Notes under the pieces: model-generated
What the model was told of the DNA's origin: nothing
Database searches by the model: none
The model's input: the letters and a program-made list of their open reading frames with translations, nothing else
From: Amanita rubescens
Lineage: Eukaryota; Basidiomycota; Agaricomycetes; Agaricales; Amanitaceae
Direction of reading: 5' to 3'
NCBI GenBank assembly: GCA_015039365.1
Contig: WION01000091.1
Coordinates: 62,001-126,000 of the forward strand
Length of the DNA: 64,000 bases
Position numbers and translations under genes: made by a program
Shown: positions 24,187-35,111 of the stretch, piece by piece
How the letters are laid out: each line of letters begins with the position of its first letter
Position numbering within the stretch: the first letter of the stretch is position 1

Positions 24187-24228
24187 TGACTTCGCTCGGC
24201 TCACTTCGGCACGCTAGCGAAAGTCGAT
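24187..24228. repeat. small hairpin
   Basis: GACTTCGCT and AGCGAAAGTC flank a loop of about 20 nt, giving a nine-pair stem with one bulged base. It lies between RBR genes 2 and 3. It could be a terminator-like or transposon-tip remnant; function unknown. Confidence 0.4.
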
Positions 24229-24287
24229 GGCATTTCAAACTCCGACGCATATCCCTATCTTTTCGAATTCCTGAATCCTGATGCAAG

Positions 24288-25749
24288 ATGAGCCAAAGAC
24301 CGTTTCTGTCCTCGGTATCATCGCTCTCAGCAAGTACAAGCAGCTCTCAATCGGCTTCTCTCCTCTCCTCAGGCCGCTCATCGTACGTACATGTGGATAA
24401 TCAAAATTCAGACCAATCGGACATATCAACACAACTCTTGATCGCCCACCTCACACTGTCCGACTTGACTGCCCACATTGCGTCTCTTAGACAGGGTGGT
24501 GCTCGCAATTACACTCGAGACGACCTTCTTGCTTTGATCCAGCAGGAATCGGAGCTCCGCGCCTGGATAACGTATCTACAGGATTCAGTCCTGGCGCGGA
24601 GCATCGATACGGCGATCGAGGCGGACAGGCAAGTGTTGAGGGCTCTTGAAGTGGTCGAGGCCAGCGCACGCGAAGACAGGAGGGCTGCAGAAATGCTAGA
24701 GAATGAAGGGCGGTTACCGCTCGCTACAGATGCTCAGAAAGCAGTTGGGAGAAGAGGTTTTGTCATTCCCGAGAGGTTAGAGCGACTATCTGCTTTTGGG
24801 CTGATGTAAATCTGAAACAAGTAGCACCGGAACGGTCTCCGGTTCTTCAACTTCTTCTGTCAGGATTTTTAGACCAGCGGTGGCTGTCAACCGCGTCGAA
24901 TGCATAGGTTGCACAGAAAAGGTCCCTCAAAGCCAATGCTTGACCGCACCCTGTACCCACATTTATTGTCATGGCTGTATCATCTCGCTCGTTGAAGCCT
25001 GTATCAGAGATGAAACACTCTATCCGGTCAAATGCTGCAGGCAACCGTTCCCTTTTGCATCTCTTGCTGGGCTCCTCAACGTCAGACTACGCCAAGAATT
25101 CGAAACAAAATGTCGTGAGTATAGAGTTCCACCGGAGCGAAGAGCCTACTGCTCCAATCCAAGATGTTCGGCTTTCCTTGGCGCATCTACTCCCGATCAA
25201 GAAGAAGAACTCATCTGTGGTACATGCCGAACGCAAACCTGCACGTTGTGCAAAGAACGCTCGCACCCAAACTACCGCTGCAAGAAATCTTTGACTCAAT
25301 CGGACATTGCCCTGCAAACTCTCGCACAGGAACAGAATTGGCAAACCTGTCCCGGGTGCCGCGCCATCGTCTCACTCAACTATGGTTGTTATCACATTAC
25401 CTGCCGTTGCAAGGCAGAATTTTGCTACGTCTGTGCAGCGCCTTGGAAGAACTGTACATGCCCGAATTGGGATGAGGGACGATTGGTGACTGATGCAGCG
25501 AGGCGCGTGGAGAATGAGATGGGACAAGGAGCGAGGCAGGTTGAGCCACGCGTATTCGAAACTCATGTCAGAGCTCGGGTGGAGGAGTTACGGGTTGGAC
25601 GCAGGGAGGAGTGTACGATGCATGTGTGGCGCAATAGGAATGGAGAGGGGCAATGCGAGGAATGCAATGATTGGTTGCCGATTTTCCTCAAGATTTGCCG
25701 AAACTGCTCGATGTTGGTGTGTAGGCGTTGTGCACTTAATCGGTTGTAA
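24288..25749 (+). CDS. RBR-type E3 ubiquitin ligase 3
   Basis: Two exons (24288-24805, 24864-25749), 467 residues. Exon 1 codes for a Ser-rich start and a helical region (LLIAHLTLSDLTAHIASLRQ ... EADRQVLRALEVVEA). Exon 2 holds RING1 (VECIGCTEK ... CHGCI ... PVKCC), IBR (AYCSNPRCSAFLG ... CGTCRTQTCTLCKERSHP) and RING2 (TCPGCRAIVSLNYGCYHITC, FCYVC, then CTCPNWD), with the catalytic-type Cys in GCYHI. A further Cys-rich end follows (CTMHVW, CEECNDWLPIFL, ICRNC, CRRCALNRL), a likely extra zinc module seen in related fungal RBR proteins. Pieces of its 3' end recur four times in the array to the right, so this gene is the source of those fragments. Confidence 0.88.
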
Positions 25750-26724
25750 AGAATTATGTCGTCGTTTGGCCATTATGCTTGTCTGTTGTGATTGTGATAT
25801 GACTTTGCGGGAGGCTTCGCATCGAGGTCGATCATGCTCAGGATGCGACACACCGCGCAGCAATACAGGCCCTCCCAGCGTGCCACCAGGTGACTCCCTG
25901 CCCTTCCATTTCCGTTCAAAGCGCATCAACACGCCATTGCGCAGGCTTCTTGGCAGCCAACGACCCGAAGCAAGCTGAGCCACCACCACCTCTCCCTCCC
26001 TGTCCTACACCGACTGACGGAGGCCCCCGCAGGCACACTGCACCGTGAACCACCACGAGGGCAACACAGCCCCGGGTCACCGTCTGCCACTCGAGGTCCC
26101 TACCGTCAGCACCCCCCAATCCCGGTCAGCACCCCCTGGTTGCAGACGGCGGACGTGAACCACTCAGGAGGGGAGGGAAATACGGTACAGGACGAACACG
26201 CGCGCCCCCCACCCTCAGAGCTCAGCACTCAGCTGCCCCCGCATCCAGGCCCAACCCCAACCCCAATCTCTGCCGCCGTCGTACCCTGAGCCGCAGGTAC
26301 ATACCCGCCACCCGTGGGCTCAAGGGATACTGGTGGGCGAGCATGGATCACGAAAGAGAAGGGATGCTGCGGCTGTCACACAAATACCATTATAACTTAT
26401 AATTAGTAACGAAGCATGTCGTCAAAAACCGGCACTCCAAAATTGGCTTCCTTAAGCGTGTGCAACTGGTGGATGGGAAAGTCATAGTCCGAGCTTGTTC
26501 TAGTAGGGCAAGAGATTGAATAATAAGAAATGTATTGCTTTCTACAGTAAAGAGTTCGTGTGAGCTCGTATTTAAACAACAATGCTGTTATGAACATCTC
26601 GGTAAAGGTCCATCCGACGACACTGCCCGCGACCACACCACCGCCGAATTTAGATAAATAAATGAACAAAAGTCGTATTTAAACCTCACCAATTCGGATA
26701 CATCGATATACTCGTAAATACTAT
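25750..26724. other. intergenic between convergent genes, partly GC-rich
   Basis: 3' flanks of RBR gene 3 and of TM copy 3. The stretch 25930-26300 is unusually C-rich. The part 26440-26560 is homologous to the 3' flanks of the other TM copies (near 32400, 34860, 37200 and 40330). No gene was seen. Confidence 0.4.
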
Positions 26725-28136
26725 TCAAAGTTCAGGGATATCAGCGTAATATTGTCCAACTTGGCCCCAATGATGTTCCGTGTTGGGAAGCAGCCCGCGC
26801 GGAGCCTCGTCCCTGAACCGTGGAAATGTAGAGGATGTAGGGATATCGTCGGGATCCTACGATATTTTTATCAGCATCCAAAGTCAAGTGGTGGGACGAA
26901 TACTTGCATAGGTTTTTTGAAGAGCATCCTGATATACTTGCTGCACAGGGGTCGGAGAGTTGGCCAGCGAAGGTGAGGGTATAGCTGTAGTATCAGTCCA
27001 TGGAGGCGAGGGAACAGCTGAAGTGTTGGTCGACAGAGGAAGTGAGGGAATAGCTGAAAACCCAGTCGATGGAGGAGAATCCATTATCTTGCGTTCACTT
27101 ATCTGAGGTGACATTCCAGGGTCAGGCCGGGAAGCCTTGTGCTTCGTGTGAAGCCAGAACAACAGCGCTGAGATTAATGCCCCTCCAACGACACATCCGA
27201 TGACGCCGCCTGCGATGGCGCCAACGTTGGTTTTGGATGAATGAGAAGAAGGGGAACTTGATGAAGACGATGTTGATGTTGATGTTGATGCCGATGTCGA
27301 CGCAGAAACCGTCGAATTAGATCCAACTAAATAAGAAGGAAGTATATTAATCACTGTGCTTGAGCTTCAGTTTTCGTAAGACGCACCGGCCAGATTATGC
27401 GCCGCGGTAGGATCAAAAGCATCGTTAGTTGCCTAAATTCGTTTGTGTTACTCGTTGTAAGCGAACAAAATTTTCATTCATACGCACCGTCACATTCAGA
27501 TAAGCCCAGCTTGGCACACTAGTATTTGAAGGGATAGGATCGGGAAACCTAGAGATTTCGTTTAATAGTGTTGTACTGCATTGACAATTGATCTCACTGC
27601 ATCAAATATGTTTGGTTGCAATTTTGTGCGTAATTTGGCCATCTGATAAATCGGTCAAGTTCACAATCCGTCATTACAAATCGAACGAACGTACGTGAGC
27701 CAGGTCCCATTCTGACAAATAGCACACGCCGAGATCAGGGAGTACCAGACCGTATTGCAGTAGCACGAGCCATTGGAGAAGGATGAACTGAACGAGTATG
27801 CAGCTCCCGGGGTTGAAAGAGAGCCAATAGTATAGGCTAGACGACCAACGTTAGCTCAACTGCCTCGAGATAGTTATGGTTACCAGAAAGCGCCCCACTT
27901 TGCCCAATGGATTGCATCGCTAAAACGTCCGCAACATAACATGGGCTCTGACCCATCGAGTTGTATGTCTACACCGGTCGATTTTAAGCCAGCAGTAATG
28001 CAAAGCTTGCGCTCACCCAATTGTATTCGTCATCCGTGCAGTTTGGTATATTACTTGAAATTGAAATTGAGTCCTGAGCAACGCTGACAGGCGCCACAAC
28101 TAGAACTTGAAGCCACTGAAAGACATAAAGTATCAT
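26725..28136 (-). CDS. TM-family protein, copy 3
   Basis: Eight exons on the minus strand: 28136-28017, 27968-27884, 27836-27695, 27642-27598, 27548-27488, 27432-27387, 27326-26908, 26856-26725; 349 residues. Signal peptide MILYVFQWLQVLVVAPVSVA, cysteine motif CYCNTVWYSLISACAICQ, PSNTSVPSWAYLNVT, Ser-rich stalk, helix GAIAGGVIGCVVGGAL..., Pro-rich tail with short repeats of the type AIPSPP, and the A-type end YYADIPEL. The last intron begins with GC instead of GT (GCAAGT). The exon 2 donor could be at 27883 (GTAACC) or 15 nt earlier; both keep the frame. First of five minus-strand copies, convergent with RBR gene 3. Confidence 0.82.
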
Positions 28137-28373
28137 GGAGTAGAGGAGGTCCGAGGCAGTGTGAGAGGCAGTGTGTGTATATGTTCAAACGAATAAGGAA
28201 AGGAACCATTCAAACCCAGATATGCATTGACTTGTTTGCGCCAGGGCTGATAGACATCATGGCTTGCTACCTATTCAACTGCACGGCGGCGATGTAGCAA
28301 ATAGCGCTGATTAAAATCAAGAAATCAAGTCGCGATGCTCGAATGGTACTTGCTGGATGTGGTTTCGATGTGA

Positions 28374-28399
28374 CCGTGACGCTTTAGAAGCTATCACGG
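28374..28399. promoter_or_regulatory. dyad motif upstream of TM copy 3
   Basis: CCGTGA and TCACGG separated by 14 nt, about 240 nt upstream of the start codon of copy 3. The same dyad is found upstream of the other minus-strand copies. It is a candidate binding site for a dimeric regulator, by inference. Confidence 0.45.
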
Positions 28400-28429
28400 C
28401 CATCAACGCATCAGGTTTTGAAAAGCCAA

Positions 28430-28600
28430 TAGGAATGGAGCGGGGCGCTGCGATGATTGGATGCCGATTTCATCAAGATTTGCCGAAACTGCTCGAAGCT
28501 GGTGCGTAGGCGTTATGCATTCAATCGGCTGTAAGTAAACATGATTATACGCCAGTTGTGTCATCGTTTGGCTATTTCCAGTATTATGCTTGTCCGTTTC
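28430..28600 (+). pseudogene. fragment of the 3' end of RBR gene 3
   Basis: Matches the last coding part and 3' flank of RBR gene 3 (GATTGGATGCCGATTT..., then GATTTGCCGAAACTGCTCGA, GTAGGCGTT, AATCGGCTGTAA and the following GTTTGGC... flank), with small deletions. It has no start or RBR module and is a duplication passenger. Confidence 0.8.
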
Positions 28601-28914
28601 CATCCATACGAGCCCCCATTTATTGTAATGTATAGGAGGCCTGGCGCTTTGTACAAAACCAGCGTAACAGTGCTGTTGTGAACATCCATGCATGCAAAGA
28701 CACATTGCCCGCGAACCACCAGAGATGTCTACGGTTCAAGATCGGATCAGCGTCGTGTCACACTTCGCACATGCTCCGACGTTCGCGCATTATTGCTCAA
28801 AGTCACTAATTTCAATTGCTGGCTGCCAATCCACCCATATCAGCGGCATTAAGGTACGGTTCATGAGCTATAAAGCAAACGGTAGTACGGCTCATACCGT
28901 TTAAATTCCACAGC

Positions 28915-30918
28915 ATGTTAGCAAGCGAATACTTCGTCCTGGCTCTTTTACCCCTCGTCTTCGGTAATCCATCTAGTGTCAAGCGCGATTCTAACAACTG
29001 CAAGCAAGTATGCGAAGCTATATCTGCTGCAATTTCATCCAAAAGCGCGGTTTTCTATCCCGGTGGGTATTCGTCAGTTCTCCAGCGCCCAGTTCCTCAC
29101 TCCCTTATCCCAGGAAGCGAAAACTATGAAAATGATATATCTCACTGGTTTTCCTCTAGCTCGCAACAATCAGCTTGCACAGTTGAACCCGGGAGTGCAC
29201 AGGACGTAGGAGTGATTGTAAACCCTGTTGCTGTTCTCGTCGAGTGTCATATTAACGGTCATGATACAGCTACAAATACTAGGCGAAGCCCGTACTCCTT
29301 TCGCCGTGAGTTTCGAATGTGTTCTCTTCAACGGCCAGGAGCAAATTAACTGTGTTGTATAGGTTAAGAGTGGGGGTCACAGCACGAACCTTGGATTCTC
29401 ATCCACTCCGGGCATTCAAATTTCCATGACCCGTTTCAATGAAGTTATATACGACTCTTCGACAGAAATGGTGAAAATTGGACCTGGCCTTCGTTTTGAA
29501 GATGTTTATGATGCTTTGGAGCCCTACAACCGCAGCATCGCCGGCGGTAGAGTATCTGGAATAGGTGTTGGAGGACTGTTGCTCGGCGGTGGTGAGTAGG
29601 GCGTATCCTGACATCATTATCCTATCTAGTCTCAATATTACTCTCACAGGATACGCCTGGCAAACAAATCAAGTCGGACTCGCAATTGACACCATTGTTG
29701 CGTATGAGCTTGTGAAGCCTGATGGTAAAGTGATCAAGGTGACAGAAGAATCGGATTCTGAACTCTTCTTTGGACTCAAGGTGATTTTCTCTCTCTTCCT
29801 TTCGTCGACTAACCTCGTGTTCACGTTTGCTTAGGGTGGTCTGAACAACTTCGTGAGACGCCGAAACACTGAGATGAAACTAGCTAATCTGATGCTAGGG
29901 AGTGGTTACTTGTTTCACGTTGAAGGCACTACGGCAACCTGCGGTCTTTGTATTTATTTCTGGCATCAGCTTAAAGAGGAGTGGGATATTGATGCGATAC
30001 TATTTTAGGCCGGTACAATTAGCTACTCCCCATCTTCGGTGCCGGATGTGATAGCTGCTGTTGTCAAGTTCAGTGCTAACAACAAGGATACCAAGGCAAA
30101 TGTTGTGTCTGCATTCAGCTTCGTCAACGGCTCGGTATAGCGTTTAAATCCTCCTGGTCATTGGCATGTAGATTAACGTGCTTGTTCTCCTAGACCTTAA
30201 ATACGCCAATATTGTACTATGATGGGCCCAGCCCACCATCAGGGGTCTTTACTGACTTTTTCAATATTCCCGAAGTGTCATGCGACGTCCATACAAGGAG
30301 CTTTGCCGATTTTATCAATTCTTTGAGCTCAAATTCCCTCACTGGTCACCGGCGAGTTTTGTCATCTTTATATCCAATTGCAATTAAATTATAGACTCTT
30401 AGCGGAGTATCCCACACCGTTCCACTACTTAGGCACTCTCTAAAGGTCATGGCCGCAGTCCAAAACGAGACAAGTGTATGTCTTTATTATCTAGAGTGTA
30501 GTATTTTTCTAACATCGCTTATAAGTTCTGGAGCCAAGCTCTATCTGACAAAGGTGGAAGTATCCAGTACGATGCCGAGCCATTCCTACCATCCATCCTG
30601 AGTCACAACACTGCACCAACGGCTTACCCTCCGACCCGTGACCATGTCTACTTTCCTCTCGACATCGCTTTCTCGTGGCTGAATGCAACGCACGACGATT
30701 GCTTTCACGACGCCATTCGCCAGAGTGCCGAACGCATCCGTGCTGTCGCAATTGAAGATGGTCAGGAGATTGCTCACGCACCGCTGTACCCTAACTATGC
30801 CATTTTCGACACTCCTTTGAGAGATATGTACGGTGCGAATGTGGATAAGCTGCACATGTTGAGGAAGAGGATTGATCCGCATGATGTTATGGGGTTGGCT
30901 GGTGGGTTCAAATTTTGA
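28915..30918 (+). CDS. secreted FAD-linked oxidase, berberine-bridge-enzyme-like
   Basis: Ten exons: 28915-29217, 29270-29305, 29363-29591, 29650-29780, 29835-29852, 29899-29949, 30009-30134, 30194-30355, 30395-30475, 30526-30918; 509 residues (the donor after exon 8 is the least certain). Signal peptide MLASEYFVLALLPLVFG. The PCMH-type FAD domain shows CTVEPGSAQDVGVI, then ARTPFA-VKSGGHSTN (His for covalent FAD), GRVSGIGVGG and LLLGGGYAW, GLAIDTIVAYELV and GGLNNFG-VVT. The C-terminal substrate domain ends with YPNYAIFD and DPHDVMGLAGGF. Such enzymes oxidise sugars or secondary metabolites with oxygen; the substrate is unknown. It sits inside the TM-gene array with no similar neighbour. Confidence 0.9.
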
Positions 30919-31732
30919 ATCGTTCGTGGTACCAGACAGTCTACACTCACGAAGCGATACTGAGGAAGCTTTCTGGTAGGGTCAGCTAATAGACTGTCCT
31001 GGCATGTAGAATCCAGCTGTAAATGTGATTTCTGTTCGTTTTCCCATGTTCAATCGCAGCTCACCCGAAGAATCACAGCTGGATATCGATGAAAGTGGTC
31101 AAATCAGACTTTTCAGAATCTCTGCTGAGCGCTGAGGATTGAACATCGTCTGGCGGAATCGACGTCAGTTCAAACTCATACTTAGCATCAGAAAATCGTT
31201 AGGGTACCATATACCTCAGACGCCGCTGCGCGGCCATCTGTCAAGATGAGTTATCCCCCGAGAACTATGGCCGATAAGTGTACGACAAGGTTCTGGAGAC
31301 GATGTGCGATTTTATCCAACCGTGCTTATCGACTCGCGAGAATCTCCGAGTCGCAGGCCTCAGCATGATACCGACTCCCAGAAATCTAAGACAGCGCAAG
31401 ACGCACTGGCAATTATTAAGCAAGTCTTTCCCAATATAAATTGAGCAAGCACCTAGTATTCATAGGCACGTCTCTCGCGGCTTTGTAAAGCTGACGTGGC
31501 CTTCCGGCCCTGGCGCCTGCATCGATAAAAAGCACTCCAGGAACACTTCAAGATGTGATTCTGTCCGGTCCAATCCCGTTTCCTTTAATACCGAAGTGAA
31601 GACTCCGGTTTGAAGTTGTTCTTGACCGTAGCGGGCTCGGAGGCATCGGCGCCGGTAACTCTGGCGACAAATATGCCATAATAAGTGACTCGTGTAATTA
31701 CGGCAGTAATCAGGCACGACTATGATCCTCCG
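30919..31732. other. intergenic, no gene seen
   Basis: 3' flank of the oxidase gene and unique-looking DNA. No frame has a recognisable domain or splice context. Confidence 0.4.
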
Positions 31733-31812
31733 CGCCGGGATGCATTCCTCATCCTCATCGGCGCTTTATCAATGCTGGTTTAGCCCTTATTATTCAGCCC
31801 TGCTTCATACAA
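31733..31812 (+). pseudogene. short fragment of the GT61 gene 5' end
   Basis: CCGGGATGCATTCCTCATCC and the following 60 nt match 42216-42290 of the intact GT61 gene (coding for RRDAFLILFGAASM), with a stop after SMLV. It is directly followed by an RBR fragment, so two source genes are joined in one patch. Confidence 0.7.
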
Positions 31813-31837
31813 TGCCATTCAAGTTGTCATCAACATG

Positions 31838-32195
31838 AATCAATCTTTGACTCAATCGGAAATCGCTCTGCAAGCTCTCGCACAGCAACAGAATTAGCAA
31901 ATCTGTCCCGGATGCCGCGCTATGGTCTCATCCAACTATGAATGTTATTTGTTATTACATTACTTGCCGCTGTAAGACAGAATTTTGCTACGTATGTGCA
32001 ACAAGGAGTGAGGTGGGCCAAGCCGTACGTGCGTGTTCGAAAAACCATGTCAGAGCTCGACTGGAACAGTTAAGGGTTGGACGCAGAGAGAAGTGTACGG
32101 TGCACGAGTGGCACAATAGGAATGGAACGGGGTGGTGCGAGGAATGGCCGATTTTCCTCAAAATTTGCCGATAGGCGTTGTGCATTCAATTGACG
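31838..32195 (+). pseudogene. RBR gene 3 fragment (RING2 to C-terminus)
   Basis: Homologous to 25290-25745, starting in the SLTQSDIALQ region. A stop replaces Trp before the RING2 CPGC (CAGAATTAG), a few nt are inserted near 31950, and about 90 nt between FCYVC and the VRAR region are missing. The Cys-rich end is readable (VHEWHNRNGTGWCEEW, FLKICR) but lacks the last cysteines. Confidence 0.85.
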
Positions 32196-32683
32196 GTATT
32201 ATTGTGCTTGTCTGCTATGGTTATGATGTGACCCGGTCGAATTCGTCATTCGTACAGTTATTCTGAGGAAAAGAAGAGAAGGGATGATGCGAGCCTCGAA
32301 GGCTGTCACGCACTACTAACATATCGTCAAAAGCCAACGCTTCCGTAAGCGTACGGCCAGTATTGTCTATCAGGCGCGAGCGATGAGTGGGCAATAAATG
32401 GGAAACTCGTACTCCGAGCTTGTCCCAGTAGGGTTCCAGATGCAATAGATTAAGCAATAAAAAATTTAATGTACCTACTAGCTCGCATGCATTTATTTCT
32501 ACAATAGTGTTCCACGCATACGAGCGCGTATATAGGGGGCCTGGCGCTTTGTACAAAACCAGAGCAACAATGCGGTTATGAACAACCCCGCAAAGACACA
32601 TCCGACGACACTGCCCACTGATATTAGATAAATGAACAGAAAATTTTGAACCTTACTGATTCAGACACATTGGTATATTCTGC

Positions 32684-34050
32684 TCAAAGCTCTGGGAGAT
32701 CAGCATAGTATTGCCCAACTTGACCCCAATGATGTTCCGTGTTGGGAAGCAGCCCGCGCGGGCTCTCGTATCCGAATCGTCGGATTGTAGAGGATGTAGG
32801 GATATCGTCGGGATCCTACAGTATTTATATCAGCATATCAAGTCAAGTAGCGGCAACGAATGTTTACATAGGTTTGTTGAAGAACTTCGGTTGATGGACG
32901 ATGCGAGGGAGTGTTGGTCGAGGGAGGAGGTGAGGGAACAGGTGTAAGCCCAGTCGATGAAGGCGGATCCATAATTTTATGTTCACTCGTCTGAGGCGAC
33001 GTTCCAGGGTCAGGCGGGGAAGTCCTGCACTTCTTGTAAAGCCAGAACAACAAAACTAAGATTAACGCCCCTCCAATGGCACACCCGATTGCGCCGCCTG
33101 CGATCGCGCCAGCTTTAGCTTTAGATAAACGAACAGAGGGGGAGTTTGATTCAGACAGTGCTGATGTTGATGTTGAGGCCAACGTCGACGTTATCGAGGT
33201 CGATGCCGATGTCGAGGTAAAAGACGCAGAAGCCGTCGAACTAGGTCCAACTATACAAGAAAATTGATGAATTACGGAGCCTGGGCCTCAGTTCTCGTGA
33301 GACGCACCGGCCAGGTTAGACGCCGCGACAGGGTCAAAATCATCGCCGGTTTTCTAAAGTTCATTTGTCGATTACTCGTTGGAAGCAGAATCGACATCCA
33401 CACGCACCGTCAGATTCATATAAGCCCAGCTTGGCACACTAGTATTTGAAGGGATATGACCGGGATACCTAGAGATTTCCTTCAATAATGTTGTGTTGCA
33501 CTGACAATAGATCTCACTGCATCAAATATGTTTGGTTGCAATATTGTGAGTAACTTTGCCATCTGATAATCGGTCAAGTCCACAATCCGTCACTACAAAT
33601 CAAACATACGTGATCCAGGACCCATTCTGACAAATAGCACATGCCGAGACCAAGGAGTACCAGACCGTATTGCAGGAGCACGTGGCGTTGAGGAAGTTTT
33701 CTTGGAACTCGTATGAATCTCCTGGGACTGAAAGAGGGACGATAGTATACACTGGACGAACCACCGTTAGCTCAACTAACTTGAAATAGATATGGTTATC
33801 AGAAAAGGGACCTACTCTGTCCGAGGCACTGGTACATTAAAGCGTCTGCAACGTAACATGGGCTCTGACCCATCAAGTTGAATGTCTACTCCGGTCGATT
33901 TTGAGCCAGCAGGGAGGCAAAGCACGCGCTCACCCAGTTGTAATGGCCATTCGTGCACTTTGGTGTATGACTTGAAATTGAGCCCTGAGCACTGACGCTG
34001 ACAGGGGACACTACTAGAACTTGAAGCCACTGAAAGACATAAGGTATCAT
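32684..34050 (-). CDS. TM-family protein, copy 4
   Basis: Starts MIPYVFQWLQVLVVSPVSVS; the motif reads CSCNTVWYSLVSACAICQ. The ectodomain is otherwise as in copy 3. The exon 2 donor is at CGGACAGA-GTAGGT. The stalk is longer and alternates Ser/Thr/Ala; the helix is GAIAGGAIGCAIGGALILVL and the stop-transfer KKCRTSPP. The tail is shorter than in copy 3 and ends in DPDDIPTSST...DLPEL with TGA at 32684-32686. All exons follow the family phases and stay open. Upstream lies the dyad at 34207-34226 and a fragment of the RBR gene; downstream the shared 3' flank. Confidence 0.8.
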
Positions 34051-34206
34051 GGATCTACGGAGTGTAAGGATAGGATGCCCAGAGTGTGAGTAAATGCTGT
34101 GCGTTTATGTTGTTCGAACGTGTAAGGAAAGGAAACATGTCAAACCAGTGATAGACAGGCGTGGTTTGCGGCGAGCAATGGACCTGGTACACTAAAGTGC
34201 AAGTGA

Positions 34207-34226
34207 CCGTGACGATTTGGTCACGG
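34207..34226. promoter_or_regulatory. dyad motif upstream of TM copy 4
   Basis: The clearest example of the dyad: CCGTGAC and GTCACGG, a perfect seven-base inverted repeat with a six-base spacer, about 160 nt upstream of the start codon. Confidence 0.5.
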
Positions 34227-34261
34227 CCATCAACGGGTTGAAATTTAAAACTCGCCAATAG

Positions 34262-34440
34262 GAGTGGAGGGGGCGATGTGATTGAATGTGAGGAATGATG
34301 GTAATTTTAAGAGAGCCGAGGACGAGGTCGTGCCGATTTTCCTCCAGATTTGCCGAAACTGCTCGAGCGCATTACTTAATCGGCTGCAGAATTACACGAT
34401 TGTGTCGTCGGTTTTGGCCGTTTCCGGTATTGCCTCATGC
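34262..34440 (+). pseudogene. fragment of the 3' end of RBR gene 3
   Basis: Matches the end of RBR gene 3 (GTGAGGAATGATGG, GCCGATTTTCCTCCAGATTT, GCCGAAACTGCTCGA, TTACTTAATCGGCTG) plus its 3' flank (GTCGTCGGTTTTGGCC), with an insertion and a deletion that remove the CRRC part. Confidence 0.8.
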
Positions 34441-35111
34441 CGAACGACGTACGGTACTTATATCTGTTCAATGCTAACATTAGTTTAGCTGCTCCATATA
34501 AATACATGGTGGAAGGTCGTGTTCACGATATTGACAAGGACGAAACTGACTACGCATGTCTGGGATTGTGATGCGACCCAGTCGGACTGGCCATCCGTAC
34601 AGTTATTGGGAGATGGTACCAGGACGAGCCAAAAGATTAAAAGTCTCATGGCTGAGCCGCTGAGGGAAGAGATTGGGTGATGCGAGACTCGGAAGGCTAT
34701 ACTATTATAAATTCAAGTAACGAAGCTTGTTGTCAAAAGCCAGCACTCCAAAGTGTGTTTCATTTATATTGACTTCCTTAAGCGTACGGCGAGGAGCTCG
34801 CCCTACGGCTTTTCCGTCCGGGGAAGTATTGTCTATCAGAGGCCCGAGCGATGAGTGGGCAAGAAACGGGAAAGTCGGATGCAATAGATTAAGCAATAAC
34901 TTAATGTACCAGCTTACATGTATTTCCATCTACAATAGAGTTTCCGTTCCACGCACATGAGCTCGTATAGGAGCCCTGGTGCTTTGTACAAAACCAGAGC
35001 AACAATACTGTTACAAACAACCCTGCAAAGACACGTCCGACGACACTGCCCGTTAATATTAGATAAATGAACAGAAAATTTTAAACCTTACCGATTTGGA
35101 CACATTGCTAC

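Noticed and set aside
25930..26300. C-rich stretch as a possible CpG-like regulatory island or gene
   Set aside because: No open frame with recognisable protein, no repeats, and it lies between two convergent 3' ends.
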